20,884 nt of DNA from an uncultured Alistipes sp. (lineage in GTDB: Bacteria; Bacteroidota; Bacteroidia; Bacteroidales; Rikenellaceae): assembly GCA_900542505.1 (NCBI GenBank), contig UQNV01000040.1, positions 1 through 20,884 of the forward strand. Reading direction: 5' to 3'. The notes beneath the pieces were generated by a model. That model worked only from the letters and a program-made list of their open reading frames with translations, searched no databases and had not been told where the DNA came from. Made by a program: the position numbers and the translations under genes. Shown here piece after piece: positions 6,780-15,523 of this stretch (positions are counted from its first letter, which is position 1; every line of letters starts with the position of its first letter).

Positions 6780-7964
6780 TTACTTGTTCTTGAACGTATA
6801 GCTCAGGCCGACGCTCAGCAGCGTCTGCGTCTGCACGTCGACGTTCTGCGCGCGGTTGTAGTAGAGCTGGAAAGACAACGTGGTGGCGATGAATTTTGTT
6901 GCCTTGATTTCAATCGTATTTTCCCAGCGCACGGTCGGATGGACCGGAAGCACGGGCTTGTATTTCGGGTCCTTGTAGCCGGGATAGGTCTCGTCGTTGT
7001 TCCAGCGGTCGTAGGCCACCTTCCACTCCGAGTAGTCGCTGATTTTGTTCTTCGCGCCGATGTCGGAAATCCAGCCGTAGAACGAGAAGAGCGTCGTGCG
7101 GTAGCGCAGGAAGCCGTTGCGGCCGAACGTGCGGTCGAAGTCGAGCTGGATGGAGGAGCCGCCCTCGTACTTCGACGTCTTGTCGATGTAGGCCAGACCG
7201 TAGGCCTCCCATCCCTGCTTGTTGTCGTCGGTCACCTGATTGCGGCGGATGGCGGCATTCTCGACGAAGACGGCGCTCATGGCCAGCGGCGAGAGGTTGA
7301 CCGAGATGGGGAACTTGGGCTGAGGGCTCTTGTAGGTAATACCGAACGAGATGTCGAGGTAGCCCGGCGACATGAAGGTGCTCTTCAGGTCGCTCGAGGT
7401 CTGCTGCGTACGCGACCGGTAGCCGTTGGCAAACTGGCTGCGGAACTTGAAAATCGAACCGTAGGACCAGTTTTTCGCCATCTTGAACGAGGGGGCCACC
7501 GAGATGGCGAACTCATCCTGGTTCTTGAACCATACGCCGTTGCTGGTTGTCCCCTCGTCGGTGGTCGTCTCGACCTTCATCCGGTTGTAGCCGAACATGG
7601 CGTCGACGGTCGTCGAGATGGAGAAGAGGTTCTTGGTGAAGGTGTGGCGCAGGTAGAGCGTCGCCATCAGCGCAATGGAGTTGTCACCGCCCGAGACGGC
7701 AATCCACGGGTCGTTGTACGACGAGAGGGTACCCTGCAGGCTCGAACCGATTTCGAGGTAGTTGCGCTCCTTGCGGATGGCGGCCCGCTCGGCACGGTAT
7801 TTCGCCCGGTTGAAGTAATCGACATCGACGGCCGTCGACTTGAGCTTGTCGCGGAACGAGACCGTCTCCTCCTCGGCATTCACCTCGTCGATTGATATCT
7901 GGGCCGCGCACGGCCGGGCCGCGCAGAGGGCCAGAAGCAGCAGCAACGGAGCAATGTATTTCAT
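6780..7964 (-). CDS. DUF3078 family outer-membrane beta-barrel protein
   Basis: The 394-residue product has a Sec signal peptide (MKYIAPLLLLLALCAARPCAA, then a Gln after the predicted cut). The mature protein is rich in alternating aromatic and polar strands and ends in YTFKNK, close to the aromatic C-terminal signature of outer-membrane barrels. Residues 87-105 (W, then SGGDNSIALMATLYLRH) match the W-GG-NS-AL core seen in DUF3078 proteins of Bacteroidota. Its function is unknown. By analogy with other barrels it is placed in the outer membrane. It is the first gene of the minus-strand pair with ctpA and is divergent from nfo. Family assignment is from memory of the motif, without a profile search. 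Confidence 0.82.
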   Translation of the reverse strand: MKYIAPLLLLLALCAARPCAAQISIDEVNAEEETVSFRDKLKSTAVDVDYFNRAKYRAERAAIRKERNYLEIGSSLQGTLSSYNDPWIAVSGGDNSIALMATLYLRHTFTKNLFSISTTVDAMFGYNRMKVETTTDEGTTSNGVWFKNQDEFAISVAPSFKMAKNWSYGSIFKFRSQFANGYRSRTQQTSSDLKSTFMSPGYLDISFGITYKSPQPKFPISVNLSPLAMSAVFVENAAIRRNQVTDDNKQGWEAYGLAYIDKTSKYEGGSSIQLDFDRTFGRNGFLRYRTTLFSFYGWISDIGAKNKISDYSEWKVAYDRWNNDETYPGYKDPKYKPVLPVHPTVRWENTIEIKATKFIATTLSFQLYYNRAQNVDVQTQTLLSVGLSYTFKNK

Positions 7965-7994
7965 AATGAATGAGTTAAGTACAACTTTAGGTTA

Positions 7995-8002
7995 CAAATT
8001 TA
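7995..8002 (-). promoter_or_regulatory. -7 element for the DUF3078-ctpA transcript
   Basis: The minus strand reads TAAATTTG, an exact TAnnTTTG match, about 30 bases upstream of the DUF3078 ATG. No clear TTTG is seen 19-21 bp upstream of it. Confidence 0.55.
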
Positions 8003-8023
8003 GGAATTTATTTGCAAATACAT

Positions 8024-8031
8024 TAACTTTG
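8024..8031 (+). promoter_or_regulatory. -7 element for nfo
   Basis: TAACTTTG matches TAnnTTTG, 27 bases upstream of the nfo ATG. It is divergent from the DUF3078 -7 element, and only 21 bp separate the two boxes. The TTTG at 8011-8014 is too close to be its -33 element. Confidence 0.55.
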
Positions 8032-8058
8032 TTCCAATAATCACCCGAAAAGACGACC

Positions 8059-8907
8059 ATGAAATACTTCGGAGCTCACGTCAGCGCATCGGGCGGGCTG
8101 GAGAACGCCCCCCGCAATGCGCACCGCATCGGCGCCACGGCCTTTGCCCTCTTCACGAAGAACCAGCGCCAGTGGATGGCCAAGCCCCTGACCGCCGGCG
8201 AGATTACCGCGTTCCGCGATGCCTGTGCCGAACTGGGCTACACCCCGGCGCAGATTCTGCCCCACGACTCCTACCTCATCAACCTGGGCCACCCCGAGCG
8301 CGAGGGGCTCGAGAAGTCGCGCGAGGCCTTCTTTGACGAGATGCGCCGCTGCGAGCAGCTGGGGCTAGACCGCCTCAACTTCCACCCCGGAAGCCACCTG
8401 CGCAAGGTGACCGAGGAGCAGAGCCTCGACCTGATTGCCGAGTCCATCAACATGGCGCTCGACCGCACGCAGGGGGTGACGGCCGTCATCGAGAACACGG
8501 CCGGACAGGGTTCCAACCTGGGCTACCGTTTCGAACACCTGGCCTACATCATCGACCGCGTCGAGGACAAGTCGCGCGTGGGAGTCTGCATCGACACCTG
8601 CCATGCCTTCGCCGCGGGATATGACCTCCGCACGCCGGAGGCATGCGAACAGACCTTCGCCGAGTTGGAGCGCGTGGTGGGATTCCGCTATCTGAAGGGG
8701 ATGCACCTGAACGACGCGATGAAGCCGCTGGAGAGCCGCGTCGACCGCCACTCGTCGTTGGGCGAGGGGACGCTGGGCATCGCCTGCTTCCGCTACATCG
8801 CCGAGGATGCCCGTTTCGACGGCATCCCGCTCATCCTCGAGACGCCCAACGAAGAGCGCTGGGCGGAGGAAATCGCCCTGCTCAAGGAGTTCGCCGCCGG
8901 CCGGTAA
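8059..8907 (+). CDS. nfo: Endonuclease IV (AP endonuclease)
   Basis: This enzyme cuts DNA 5' of abasic sites in base-excision repair, using three zinc ions in a TIM barrel. The 282-residue product is close to the 285 of E. coli Nfo. All nine metal ligands are present, at the same numbers as in the E. coli enzyme: His69 (LPHDSY), His109 (NFHPGS), Glu145 (IENTAG), Asp179 and His182 ([13 protein letters not shown]), His216 (MHLND), Asp229 and His231 (VDRHSS), and Glu261 (LETP). The start [13 protein letters not shown] is the usual family N-terminus. The gene is monocistronic, with its own promoter and a distant terminator at 9160-9197. Confidence 0.98.
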   Translation: MKYFGAHVSASGGLENAPRNAHRIGATAFALFTKNQRQWMAKPLTAGEITAFRDACAELGYTPAQILPHDSYLINLGHPEREGLEKSREAFFDEMRRCEQLGLDRLNFHPGSHLRKVTEEQSLDLIAESINMALDRTQGVTAVIENTAGQGSNLGYRFEHLAYIIDRVEDKSRVGVCIDTCHAFAAGYDLRTPEACEQTFAELERVVGFRYLKGMHLNDAMKPLESRVDRHSSLGEGTLGIACFRYIAEDARFDGIPLILETPNEERWAEEIALLKEFAAGR

Positions 8908-8915
8908 CGGCCGCG

Positions 8916-9129
8916 GGAAAAGGCCGCACCGGGAGGAAGCCGAAACCGGACAAGGCGGCCGAAACCGGGAAGAGCCGGCTCAGGGAAGGCGGCAGCGCCG
9001 GAAAAAGGCCGCACCGGAAGTCGGCCGAAACCGGGAAGAGCCGGCTCGGGGAAGCGGCCGAGCCGGAAAAAGGCCGCACCGGGAGGAAGCCGAAACCGGG
9101 AAAAGTCGGCTCGGGAAAGCGGCCGTGCC
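8916..9129. repeat. Imperfect 65-bp tandem repeat, three copies
   Basis: Copies at 9000-9064 and 9065-9129 are both 65 bp and share GGAAAAAGGCCGCACCGG, GCCGAAACCGGGAA and CGGCTCGGG blocks. A longer first copy at about 8916-8999 carries an extra internal segment of about 20 bp that repeats the GGCCGAAACCGG block. The array starts right after the nfo stop and ends 30 bp before the terminator, so it would be part of the nfo 3' untranslated region. Both strands are open through it and no gene is supported. Confidence 0.8.
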
Positions 9130-9159
9130 GGAAGGCAGCCGGAAGGCACAAAAAGCGAA

Positions 9160-9197
9160 GCGGGAGTTTCGGACCAGGTCCGAAACTCCCGCTTTTT
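9160..9197. terminator. Bidirectional terminator of nfo and the efflux operon
   Basis: GCGGGAGTTTCGGACC (9160-9175) and its exact inverse (9177-9192) flank a single A, with TTTTT following on the plus strand. On the minus strand the stem is followed by TTCGCTTTTTG, so it can also end the convergent efflux transcript, whose last stop is at 9220. Confidence 0.92.
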
Positions 9198-9219
9198 GCA
9201 TCCTGCCGCAGGGGGGGCA

Positions 9220-10647
9220 TCACTTCTGCCCGGAGGCCTCGCCCGAGGGCTCATCGGCAGCCTCCTCCTCGGGGGTGGTCCATCCGCCGCCGAGCGCCTT
9301 GTAGAGGCTCACCAGCGCCAGGTGCTCGTCGCGCACGGCGTTGCTCACGCCAATCTGCGCGTCGAAATAACGGCGCTGGGCGTCGAGCACGTCGAGGTAG
9401 TTGATGCTGCCGGCACGGTACTGCAGCTGCGCCAGGTCGACGTACTTGCGGGCCGCGTCGCGCAGGTTGGCCTTCAGCGTCGCCGAGCTGCGGACGCTGC
9501 GGTAGGTCACCACCGCGTCGCTCACCTCCTTGAAGACCTCGAGCACCTTCTTTTCATAGCCCAGCCGCGCCTGGTCGTAGGCCGCCACCGCCGCACGGTA
9601 GCGCGCCTTCTTGCGCCCGAAGGCGAACAACGGCGCCGAGAGCGATGCCGCCATATAGGTGAAGGGGGCCTCGAAGAGGTGTTCGAAGTATCCGTCCTCG
9701 ACACCGCCCGTGAGGGTCAGCATCAGCCGCGGGAAGCGGTCGGCATAGGCCACGCCCACGGCAGCCATCGCCGCACGCAGCTCCTGCTCCGAGGAGCGCA
9801 CGTCGGGACGCCGCTTGAGCAGCTCCGAGGGAAGCCCCACCGGAATCGTATCGGAGAGCACCACCTCGGTATCCATACCGCTGCGGACCACCTCCCAGTC
9901 GGGATATTCGCCCATGAGCAGCGAGATGCTGTTCTCGGTGATTTCGATGCGGCGCTCCAGGTCCGGGATGAGCGACGCCGTCGAGGCGTACTCCACCTTG
10001 GCCTGCTGGAAGACCGTCTCCGAGGTCAGACCGCCCTCGAAACGCAGCTTCGCCTGCTTGACCCCCTCGCTGCGGGTGCGGAGCGTCTGCCGCACGATGG
10101 CAAGCTCGTTGTCGAGCGCCACCAGGTTGAAGTAGGCCGATGCGACCTCGGCCACGAGCGTCATGCGCATCGCCCGCTCGTCCTCGACCGAAGCCATGTA
10201 TTCGGCTCCGCCCTTGCGCTTGGCCCAGCGCAGGTTGCCCCACATGTCGAGCTCCCAGCTCACCGAGGCCTTCACTCCGATTTCGGGGTCGTTGTTGAAG
10301 GGCCGGCCGTAATATTCGTTCGTCTCGCGGTTGGCGTAGACCGGCGCGCTGACGGAGGGCAGCCGCTCGGCCTTCTTCACGCGGTAGAGCTGACGGAACT
10401 GCTCGACGCGGGCGGCGGCGGCGAGCATGTCCTTGTTGTTCTCGAGCGTACGCTCGATGATGCGTCGCAGGGCCGGGTCGCCGTAGAACTCCCACCACGC
10501 CATGTCGGCCACCGTGAGCGAGTCGGCATACCCCTCGGCAATCGTCGCCGGGAGGTTCAGCTCGGGGCTCTTGCACTCCCTTACCGCCGAGCAGGAGGCG
10601 GCGGCAAGCGCCGTGAGCAGCGAGCACAGTATTGCAAGTCGTTTCAT
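9220..10647 (-). CDS. RND efflux outer-membrane factor lipoprotein (NodT/OprM type)
   Basis: This is the outer-membrane exit duct of a tripartite efflux pump. The 475-residue product has a type II signal peptide ending AAASC (lipid on Cys19). Two OEP repeats of the TolC/OprM fold follow, with the coiled helices typical of the family: ENNKDMLAAAARVEQFRQLY in the first half and AAVAAYDQARLGYEKKVLEVFKEVSDAV in the second. GLPSELLKRRPDVRSSEQELRAA is the strongly conserved family signature, here at about residues 273-295. YRAGSINYLDVLDAQR near the C-terminus is also typical. An acidic tail ends the protein. It is the last gene of the operon, and its ATG overlaps the end of the pump gene by 4 bases (ATGA). 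Identification is firm; substrates are unknown. Confidence 0.96.
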   Translation of the reverse strand: MKRLAILCSLLTALAAASCSAVRECKSPELNLPATIAEGYADSLTVADMAWWEFYGDPALRRIIERTLENNKDMLAAAARVEQFRQLYRVKKAERLPSVSAPVYANRETNEYYGRPFNNDPEIGVKASVSWELDMWGNLRWAKRKGGAEYMASVEDERAMRMTLVAEVASAYFNLVALDNELAIVRQTLRTRSEGVKQAKLRFEGGLTSETVFQQAKVEYASTASLIPDLERRIEITENSISLLMGEYPDWEVVRSGMDTEVVLSDTIPVGLPSELLKRRPDVRSSEQELRAAMAAVGVAYADRFPRLMLTLTGGVEDGYFEHLFEAPFTYMAASLSAPLFAFGRKKARYRAAVAAYDQARLGYEKKVLEVFKEVSDAVVTYRSVRSSATLKANLRDAARKYVDLAQLQYRAGSINYLDVLDAQRRYFDAQIGVSNAVRDEHLALVSLYKALGGGWTTPEEEAADEPSGEASGQK

Positions 10648-13600
10648 TTTTTCAGTTTGGCTTTAATCCGGTAAATCCAGACGAAGAAGAAGGGGACGTA
10701 GACGATGCCCACCGTAATGGCCACCAGCATGCCGAAGAAGACACCCGTACCGATACCCTGGCGGCTCGCCGAACCGGGACCCGAGGCGAAGACCAGCGGC
10801 AGCAGACCCAGGATGAAGGCCAGCGAGGTCATCACGATGGGGCGGAAACGCAGCCGCGCCGCCGTGAGTGCCGCCGAGACCACGTCGCGGCCCTTCTCGA
10901 CCTCCTCCTTGGCGAACTCGACAATCAGGATGGCGTTCTTGGCCACCAGACCGACGAGCATCACCAGTCCAATCTGGAAGTAGATGTTGTTCTCCAGCCC
11001 GCAGAACCAGATGCCCAGATAGGCGCCGATACCGGCCACCGGCAGCGAGAGAATCACCGCCACGGGCACCGACCAGCTCTCGTACTGCGCCGCAAGGAAG
11101 AGGAAGACGAAGAGGAAGGCCAGCGCCAGCACCGTACCGGTCTGTCCGCCCTCGTGCTTCTCCTGATAGGAGAGGCCGCTCCACTCGACGCCGATGTTCT
11201 CGGGCAGGTGCTCGCGCACGATGCGCTGCAGGATGTCCATCGCCTGACCCGAGCTGTAGCCATGGGCCGCCTCGCCCGAGATGACCGCCGAGGTGAACAT
11301 GTTGAAGCGCTTGATGGTGCCGGCACCCGTCGTGTAGTGGGTCGTACCGAGCGCCGTGACGGGCACCATCTCACCGCCCGAGGCCCGCACGAAGAAGAGG
11401 TTCAGGTTGTCGCGCTGCGCACGGTAGGGCGCCTCGGCCTGGATGTAGACGCGGTAGATGCGGTTGAACATGTTGAAGTCGTTGACGTAGATGGAGCCCG
11501 TGAAGGCCTTCATCGTCGAGAAGATGTCCGACATCGGCACGCCGAGCATCTGCGCCTTGTCGCGGTCGACGTCGAAATAGAGCTGCGGGATGTCGTTCTG
11601 CATCGACGAGGCGAGACCCGTCAGCTCGGGACGCCGCTCGGCATAGTACATCAGCGTATCGACGGCCCGCTGCAGGTCGGCATAACCGGCATCGGCACGC
11701 GCCTCGAGCACCATCTCGAAACCACCCGACGCTCCGAGGCCCGGAATCACCGGCGGACGCGACAGGTAGACCTTGCTTTCGGGATAGCTCGAGAACTCCT
11801 CGCGCACGCGCTCCATCACCTCGCTCACGTCCTCCGTCTCGCGCTCGTTCCAGTCCTTGAGAATCACCGTCAGCTGGCTGCGCGCCTGGCTCGTACCCAC
11901 GCGGGGGCTCGAACCGGTGACGTTGAGCACGTACTTCACGTCGGGGTCCTCCATCAGGTAGGCCATCGCACGGTCGGTCACCTCGCGCGTACGCTCGATG
12001 GTCGCCGACTCGGGCAGCTCCAGTTCGACGGTGAAGTATCCCTGGTCCTCCTGGGGCATGAAGCTCTGGGGAACCAGCCGGTTCATGAGCCAGATGCCGA
12101 TGAGCACGACGCCGAAGGCGGCGAACATCCGCCGCGAACGGGTCAACGAGCGGCCAATCATCCGCCCGTAGAGGTTGTTGCCGCGGGCCAGCCCCAGGTT
12201 GATGAGGCGGAAGAAGCGGGGTTTGCGCTCGGCGCCCTCGGGACGCAGGAAGAGCGAACACATCACCGGGCTGAGCGTCAGCGCCACGATGGTCGAGATG
12301 ATGACCGATACGGCGATGGTGATGGTAAACTGGCGGTAGAGCTGTCCCGTGATGCCCGAGAGGAAGCTCACCGGCACGAATACGGCACAGAGCACCAGTG
12401 ACATGGCCACCAGCGCGCCGCCGATGCCGCTCATCGCCTTCTTGGTCGCCTCGTAGGGCGAGAGGTGCTCCTCGTTCATGATGCGGTCGACGTTCTCGAC
12501 CACCACAATCGCATCGTCGACGACGATACCGATGGCCAGAATCAGACCCAGCAGCGTCTGCATGTTGAGCGAGAAGCCGAAGATGAGCATCACGCCGAAG
12601 GTTCCGATGAGCGAGATGGGGACCGCCACGATGGGGATGAGCGTCGCACGCCAGCTCTGCAGCGAGAGGAAGACCACCAGAATCACCAGCAGCAGCGCCT
12701 CGAAGAGCGTGCGGTAGACGTGGTGGATGGACTCGTTGATGTAGGTGGTCATGTCGAAGGGAATCTCGTAGGAGATGCCTTCGGGGAAGCTGCGGCTGAT
12801 TTCATCCATGGCCGTACGCACCGACTCGGCCACCTGCATGGCGTTGGCGCCCGGCAGCATGTAGATGTCGAGCACGGCGGCGTTGCCGCTGTTGATACCG
12901 CTCTCGGTCGCGTAGGACTGCGCCTCGAGCGAGATGCGTGCCACGTCGCGCAGGCGGATGATGGAGCCGTCGGGGTTGGCCCGCACGACGATGTTCTCGA
13001 ACTGGCTCACCGACGAAAGGCGGCCCTGCGCCGTGATGGGCGTCGTCACGTCGAGCCCCGACATGGGCGCCTGGCCCAGCACGCCGGCGGCCGATTCGCG
13101 GTTCTGGTCCTTCAGGGCGTTCTGCAGGTCCTTGACCGTGATGCCGAGGGCAGCCAGACGGTCGGGCTGCACCCAAATCTGCATGGCGTAGTAACGGCTG
13201 CCGACGTTCGACACTCGGCCCACGCCCGGGATACGGCGCAACATGTCGAGCACGTTGAGCGTCGCGTAGTTCGAGAGGTAGATTTCATCGAACTTCGGGT
13301 CGTTCGAGAGCAGCGTGATGGTCAGGAGCTTGCTCGACGCCTGCTTCTCGACCGAGATGCCGTTCTGCACCACCTCGGCCGGCAGACGCGCCTCGGCCTC
13401 CTTGATTCGGTTCTGGATGTCGACCGCCGCCAGGTCGGGGTTGGTCGAGATGTCGAAGGTCACCGTCACCGAGAAGCCGCCCGAGTTGGAGCTCGACGAC
13501 TCCATGTAAATCATGCCGGGCGTACCGTTCAACTCCTGCTCGATGGGGGTGGCCACCGCCTGCGATACGGTCTGGGCGTCGGCTCCCGGATAGGAGGCCG

Positions 13601-13739
13601 AAATCTTCACCACGGGCGGGACAATCTGCGGATACTGGTCGACCGGCAGCAGTGCCAGGCCGATGCAGCCGACAATCACGATGATGATGGAGAGCACCGT
13701 CGAGAAGACGGGCCGGTCGATAAAAAAGTCGCTTTTCAT
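10644..13739 (-). CDS. RND multidrug efflux pump, HAE1 family (AcrB/MexB-like)
   Basis: This inner-membrane antiporter uses the proton gradient to drive drugs, bile salts or dyes through the tripartite complex. The 1031-residue product has the normal family length and architecture: TM1 near residues 10-30, a large porter domain, a TM bundle, a second porter domain and a final TM bundle. The start MKSDFFIDRPVFSTVLSI is typical. In TM4 the proton-relay pair is Asp408-Asp409 (GIVVDDAIVVVENV). In TM10 the partner is Lys934 (GLVAKNAILIVEFA). MPQEDQGYF is another conserved HAE1 block. The gene lies 18 bp downstream of the membrane fusion protein gene. Substrate range cannot be read from the sequence. 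Confidence 0.97.
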   Translation of the reverse strand: MKSDFFIDRPVFSTVLSIIIVIVGCIGLALLPVDQYPQIVPPVVKISASYPGADAQTVSQAVATPIEQELNGTPGMIYMESSSSNSGGFSVTVTFDISTNPDLAAVDIQNRIKEAEARLPAEVVQNGISVEKQASSKLLTITLLSNDPKFDEIYLSNYATLNVLDMLRRIPGVGRVSNVGSRYYAMQIWVQPDRLAALGITVKDLQNALKDQNRESAAGVLGQAPMSGLDVTTPITAQGRLSSVSQFENIVVRANPDGSIIRLRDVARISLEAQSYATESGINSGNAAVLDIYMLPGANAMQVAESVRTAMDEISRSFPEGISYEIPFDMTTYINESIHHVYRTLFEALLLVILVVFLSLQSWRATLIPIVAVPISLIGTFGVMLIFGFSLNMQTLLGLILAIGIVVDDAIVVVENVDRIMNEEHLSPYEATKKAMSGIGGALVAMSLVLCAVFVPVSFLSGITGQLYRQFTITIAVSVIISTIVALTLSPVMCSLFLRPEGAERKPRFFRLINLGLARGNNLYGRMIGRSLTRSRRMFAAFGVVLIGIWLMNRLVPQSFMPQEDQGYFTVELELPESATIERTREVTDRAMAYLMEDPDVKYVLNVTGSSPRVGTSQARSQLTVILKDWNERETEDVSEVMERVREEFSSYPESKVYLSRPPVIPGLGASGGFEMVLEARADAGYADLQRAVDTLMYYAERRPELTGLASSMQNDIPQLYFDVDRDKAQMLGVPMSDIFSTMKAFTGSIYVNDFNMFNRIYRVYIQAEAPYRAQRDNLNLFFVRASGGEMVPVTALGTTHYTTGAGTIKRFNMFTSAVISGEAAHGYSSGQAMDILQRIVREHLPENIGVEWSGLSYQEKHEGGQTGTVLALAFLFVFLFLAAQYESWSVPVAVILSLPVAGIGAYLGIWFCGLENNIYFQIGLVMLVGLVAKNAILIVEFAKEEVEKGRDVVSAALTAARLRFRPIVMTSLAFILGLLPLVFASGPGSASRQGIGTGVFFGMLVAITVGIVYVPFFFVWIYRIKAKLKK

Positions 13740-13757
13740 AGGCTCTGTTCCCTCCGG

Positions 13758-15017
13758 TTACTTTTCGCTATCGTCCTGCTCCTCGTTCCGCAGAGCTGCA
13801 GCCACGGGCTCGACCCGTATGCCGTGCGAGAGTTTGTGATAACCCTCGACGACGATGTCCTCCTCGGGGGCCAGACCGCGCTCGACGACGATGTTGTTGC
13901 CGATTTCGGGGCCCGTCTCGACGAAGCGCTTCTCGACCACGCTGTCGGGGCGCACCACGAAGATATAGGCGCCGCCCTTTTCGATGACCACCGCCTTGGT
14001 CGGCACCACCACGGCGTCCTCACGCACGTCGAGCAGCAGCTTGACGGTGGTGAACTGTCCGGGCAGCAGGATGTGGTCGGGGTTGGCCATCTCGGCACGT
14101 ACGGAGAAGGTACCCGTCTGGGGGTCGACCTGCGGGTCGGCAAAGTCGACCAGACCGCGGTAGGGGTACTGCGAGCCGTCGGCCAGCGTCACCGTGATGT
14201 AGGGGTTCCACTTGCGGGCGGTATCCTTCTGGCCCAGGTTGACGTTGCGCTCCTTGCTGCGCAGGTAGTCGAGGGCCGTCATGCTGAAGTCGACGCGCAC
14301 CGTGTCGCTCTTGACGACGGTGGCCAGCAGCGACTGGCCGCCGGGGCCGACGAGCGTACCGATGTCGACGTGGCGTTCGGAGATATAGCCCGAGATGGGC
14401 GACTGCACGGTGGTGTAGCCGAGCGTCATCTCGGCCTGCGTGAGGTCGGCCTCGCAGACCACCACGTCGGCCGCGGCGCTCTCATAGGTGGCTATCGCGT
14501 TGTCGAGGTCCAGCTGGCTGGCGGCATTCTGCTCGTAGAGGGGACGGATACGGTCCAGGTCGCGCTTGGCCTTGGTCTCCTGCGCCCGGGCCTTGTTGAG
14601 CTGGGCGGCTGCCTTGTTGGCGCGGGCCCGGTAGAGCCGCGGGTCGATGACGAAGAGCGTCTGGCCCTTCTTGATATAGGTACCCTCGGCAAAGAGCATC
14701 TTTTCGAGGTATCCCTCGACGCGGGCGCGGATTTCGACGAACTGCTGGGCGCGGATGCGGCCCACGTACTCGCCGTAGATGTTCACGTCCTCGGTCTTCA
14801 CCGGTTCGACCTCCACCACGGGCAGCACCTCGATTTCGGGGCGGGGCCACAGATACCACAGGAGCAGTCCTGCGACAAGCACCACGACGAGCACGCCCGC
14901 CGTAATCTGCTGCCAACGGCTGAGGTGGATTTCCACTCGGGGAATCCGTGCAAAGGCGTTTTTCACAAAGTCCGGGGTCCACTGGGCGACGGCCGACTTT
15001 ATCCGTTTGAAATTCAT
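13758..15017 (-). CDS. Membrane fusion protein of the RND efflux pump (AcrA/MexA type)
   Basis: This periplasmic adaptor links pump and outer-membrane duct. I choose the ATG at 15017 (419 residues). An upstream TTG at 15029 would add only four residues. Residues 36-57 form one transmembrane helix (QITAGVLVVVLVAGLLLWYLW), preceded by a basic N-terminal segment of about 35 residues. There is no lipobox, unlike many adaptors of this kind. The first lipoyl half is at about residues 85-125 (VEIRARVEGYLEKMLFAEGTYIKKG). A helical hairpin spans about 130-195 and the second lipoyl half follows (TTVQSPISGYISERHVDIGTLV). The beta-barrel and membrane-proximal parts end near GIRVEPV. It is the first gene of the operon. 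I see no adjacent regulator gene and no strong promoter match in the leader. Confidence 0.95.
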   Translation of the reverse strand: MNFKRIKSAVAQWTPDFVKNAFARIPRVEIHLSRWQQITAGVLVVVLVAGLLLWYLWPRPEIEVLPVVEVEPVKTEDVNIYGEYVGRIRAQQFVEIRARVEGYLEKMLFAEGTYIKKGQTLFVIDPRLYRARANKAAAQLNKARAQETKAKRDLDRIRPLYEQNAASQLDLDNAIATYESAAADVVVCEADLTQAEMTLGYTTVQSPISGYISERHVDIGTLVGPGGQSLLATVVKSDTVRVDFSMTALDYLRSKERNVNLGQKDTARKWNPYITVTLADGSQYPYRGLVDFADPQVDPQTGTFSVRAEMANPDHILLPGQFTTVKLLLDVREDAVVVPTKAVVIEKGGAYIFVVRPDSVVEKRFVETGPEIGNNIVVERGLAPEEDIVVEGYHKLSHGIRVEPVAAALRNEEQDDSEK

Positions 15018-15283
15018 AAGGAGTATCAACTAAAAATATGCAACAAAATTTTTCCGAGTCGGTCAAGCCCCGTGCCGAAACCTTTTCCAGAAGCGCAATC
15101 GACTGCATCACAACAAAATGCACGCCCGAGGAAATCGTTCCGCAGGGGCGTCGGACTCCACACATGCGTGGAATTTTTCCACACCCGGACCGTGGCGGAG
15201 CTCCGCGGCGGGGCAAAGGTAGCAAAATATCCCTAAAAAAAGCTATCAGTCAGACAGAACCGCCGGCGGCGGAAAAGATGCCC
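15018..15283. other. Leader region upstream of the efflux operon, no gene
   Basis: The minus strand has TATTTTTA shortly upstream of the start (about 15031-15038), a one-base miss to TAnnTTTG, with no clear -33 partner. An A/T-rich patch near 15225-15245 is the only other contrast with the GC-rich surroundings. I find no coding frame or RNA gene here. Confidence 0.4.
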
Positions 15284-15523
15284 GGCAGCACGCCGCCGCC
15301 CACTCGGGCGGCATCGTCGCCAACCCCTTCCGGGCAGCACTCAGCGCTCCGCTCGGGCTCTATCGCCGGCACACCTCCCCGGGCAGCACGCCGCCGCCCA
15401 CTCGGGCGGCATCGCCGCCAACCCCTTCCGGGCAGCACTCAGCGCTCCGCTCGGGCTCCATCGCCGGCACACCTCCCGGGGCTGCACACCGCCGCCCCCC
15501 CCCTCGGGCGGCCGCACGCCAAC
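15284..15523. repeat. 98-bp tandem duplication with a partial third copy
   Basis: Copy 1 is 15284-15381 and copy 2 is 15382-15479. They differ mainly at two bases (T/C near 15317 and near 15361) plus the junction. A shorter, more diverged third copy runs from 15480 to about 15523. Each unit contains GGCAGCAC twice, and CGCCGCCCACTCGGGCGGC can form a small hairpin. The array reaches the stop codon of the GH109-type gene. Near identity of copies 1 and 2 suggests a recent duplication. Confidence 0.92.

Noticed and set aside
8643..9404. Arg/Lys-rich plus-strand frames overlapping the nfo 3' end and the 65-bp repeat
   Set aside because: They overlap nfo in another frame, continue through tandem repeats and a terminator, and show no domain.
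15018..15029. TTG at 15029 as the start of the efflux adaptor
   Set aside because: It adds only four residues. The ATG at 15017 is the ordinary start codon and nothing in the leader favours TTG.
12465..15236. Very long plus-strand open frame (over 900 codons) opposite the efflux adaptor and pump genes; similar frames at 5532-7895, 9196-10674, 10632-12401 and 15038-16963
   Set aside because: They cross gene boundaries on the opposite strand, have low-complexity His/Arg/Val/Leu-rich products and match no family. GC-rich third codon positions in the real genes remove stops from the antisense frames.
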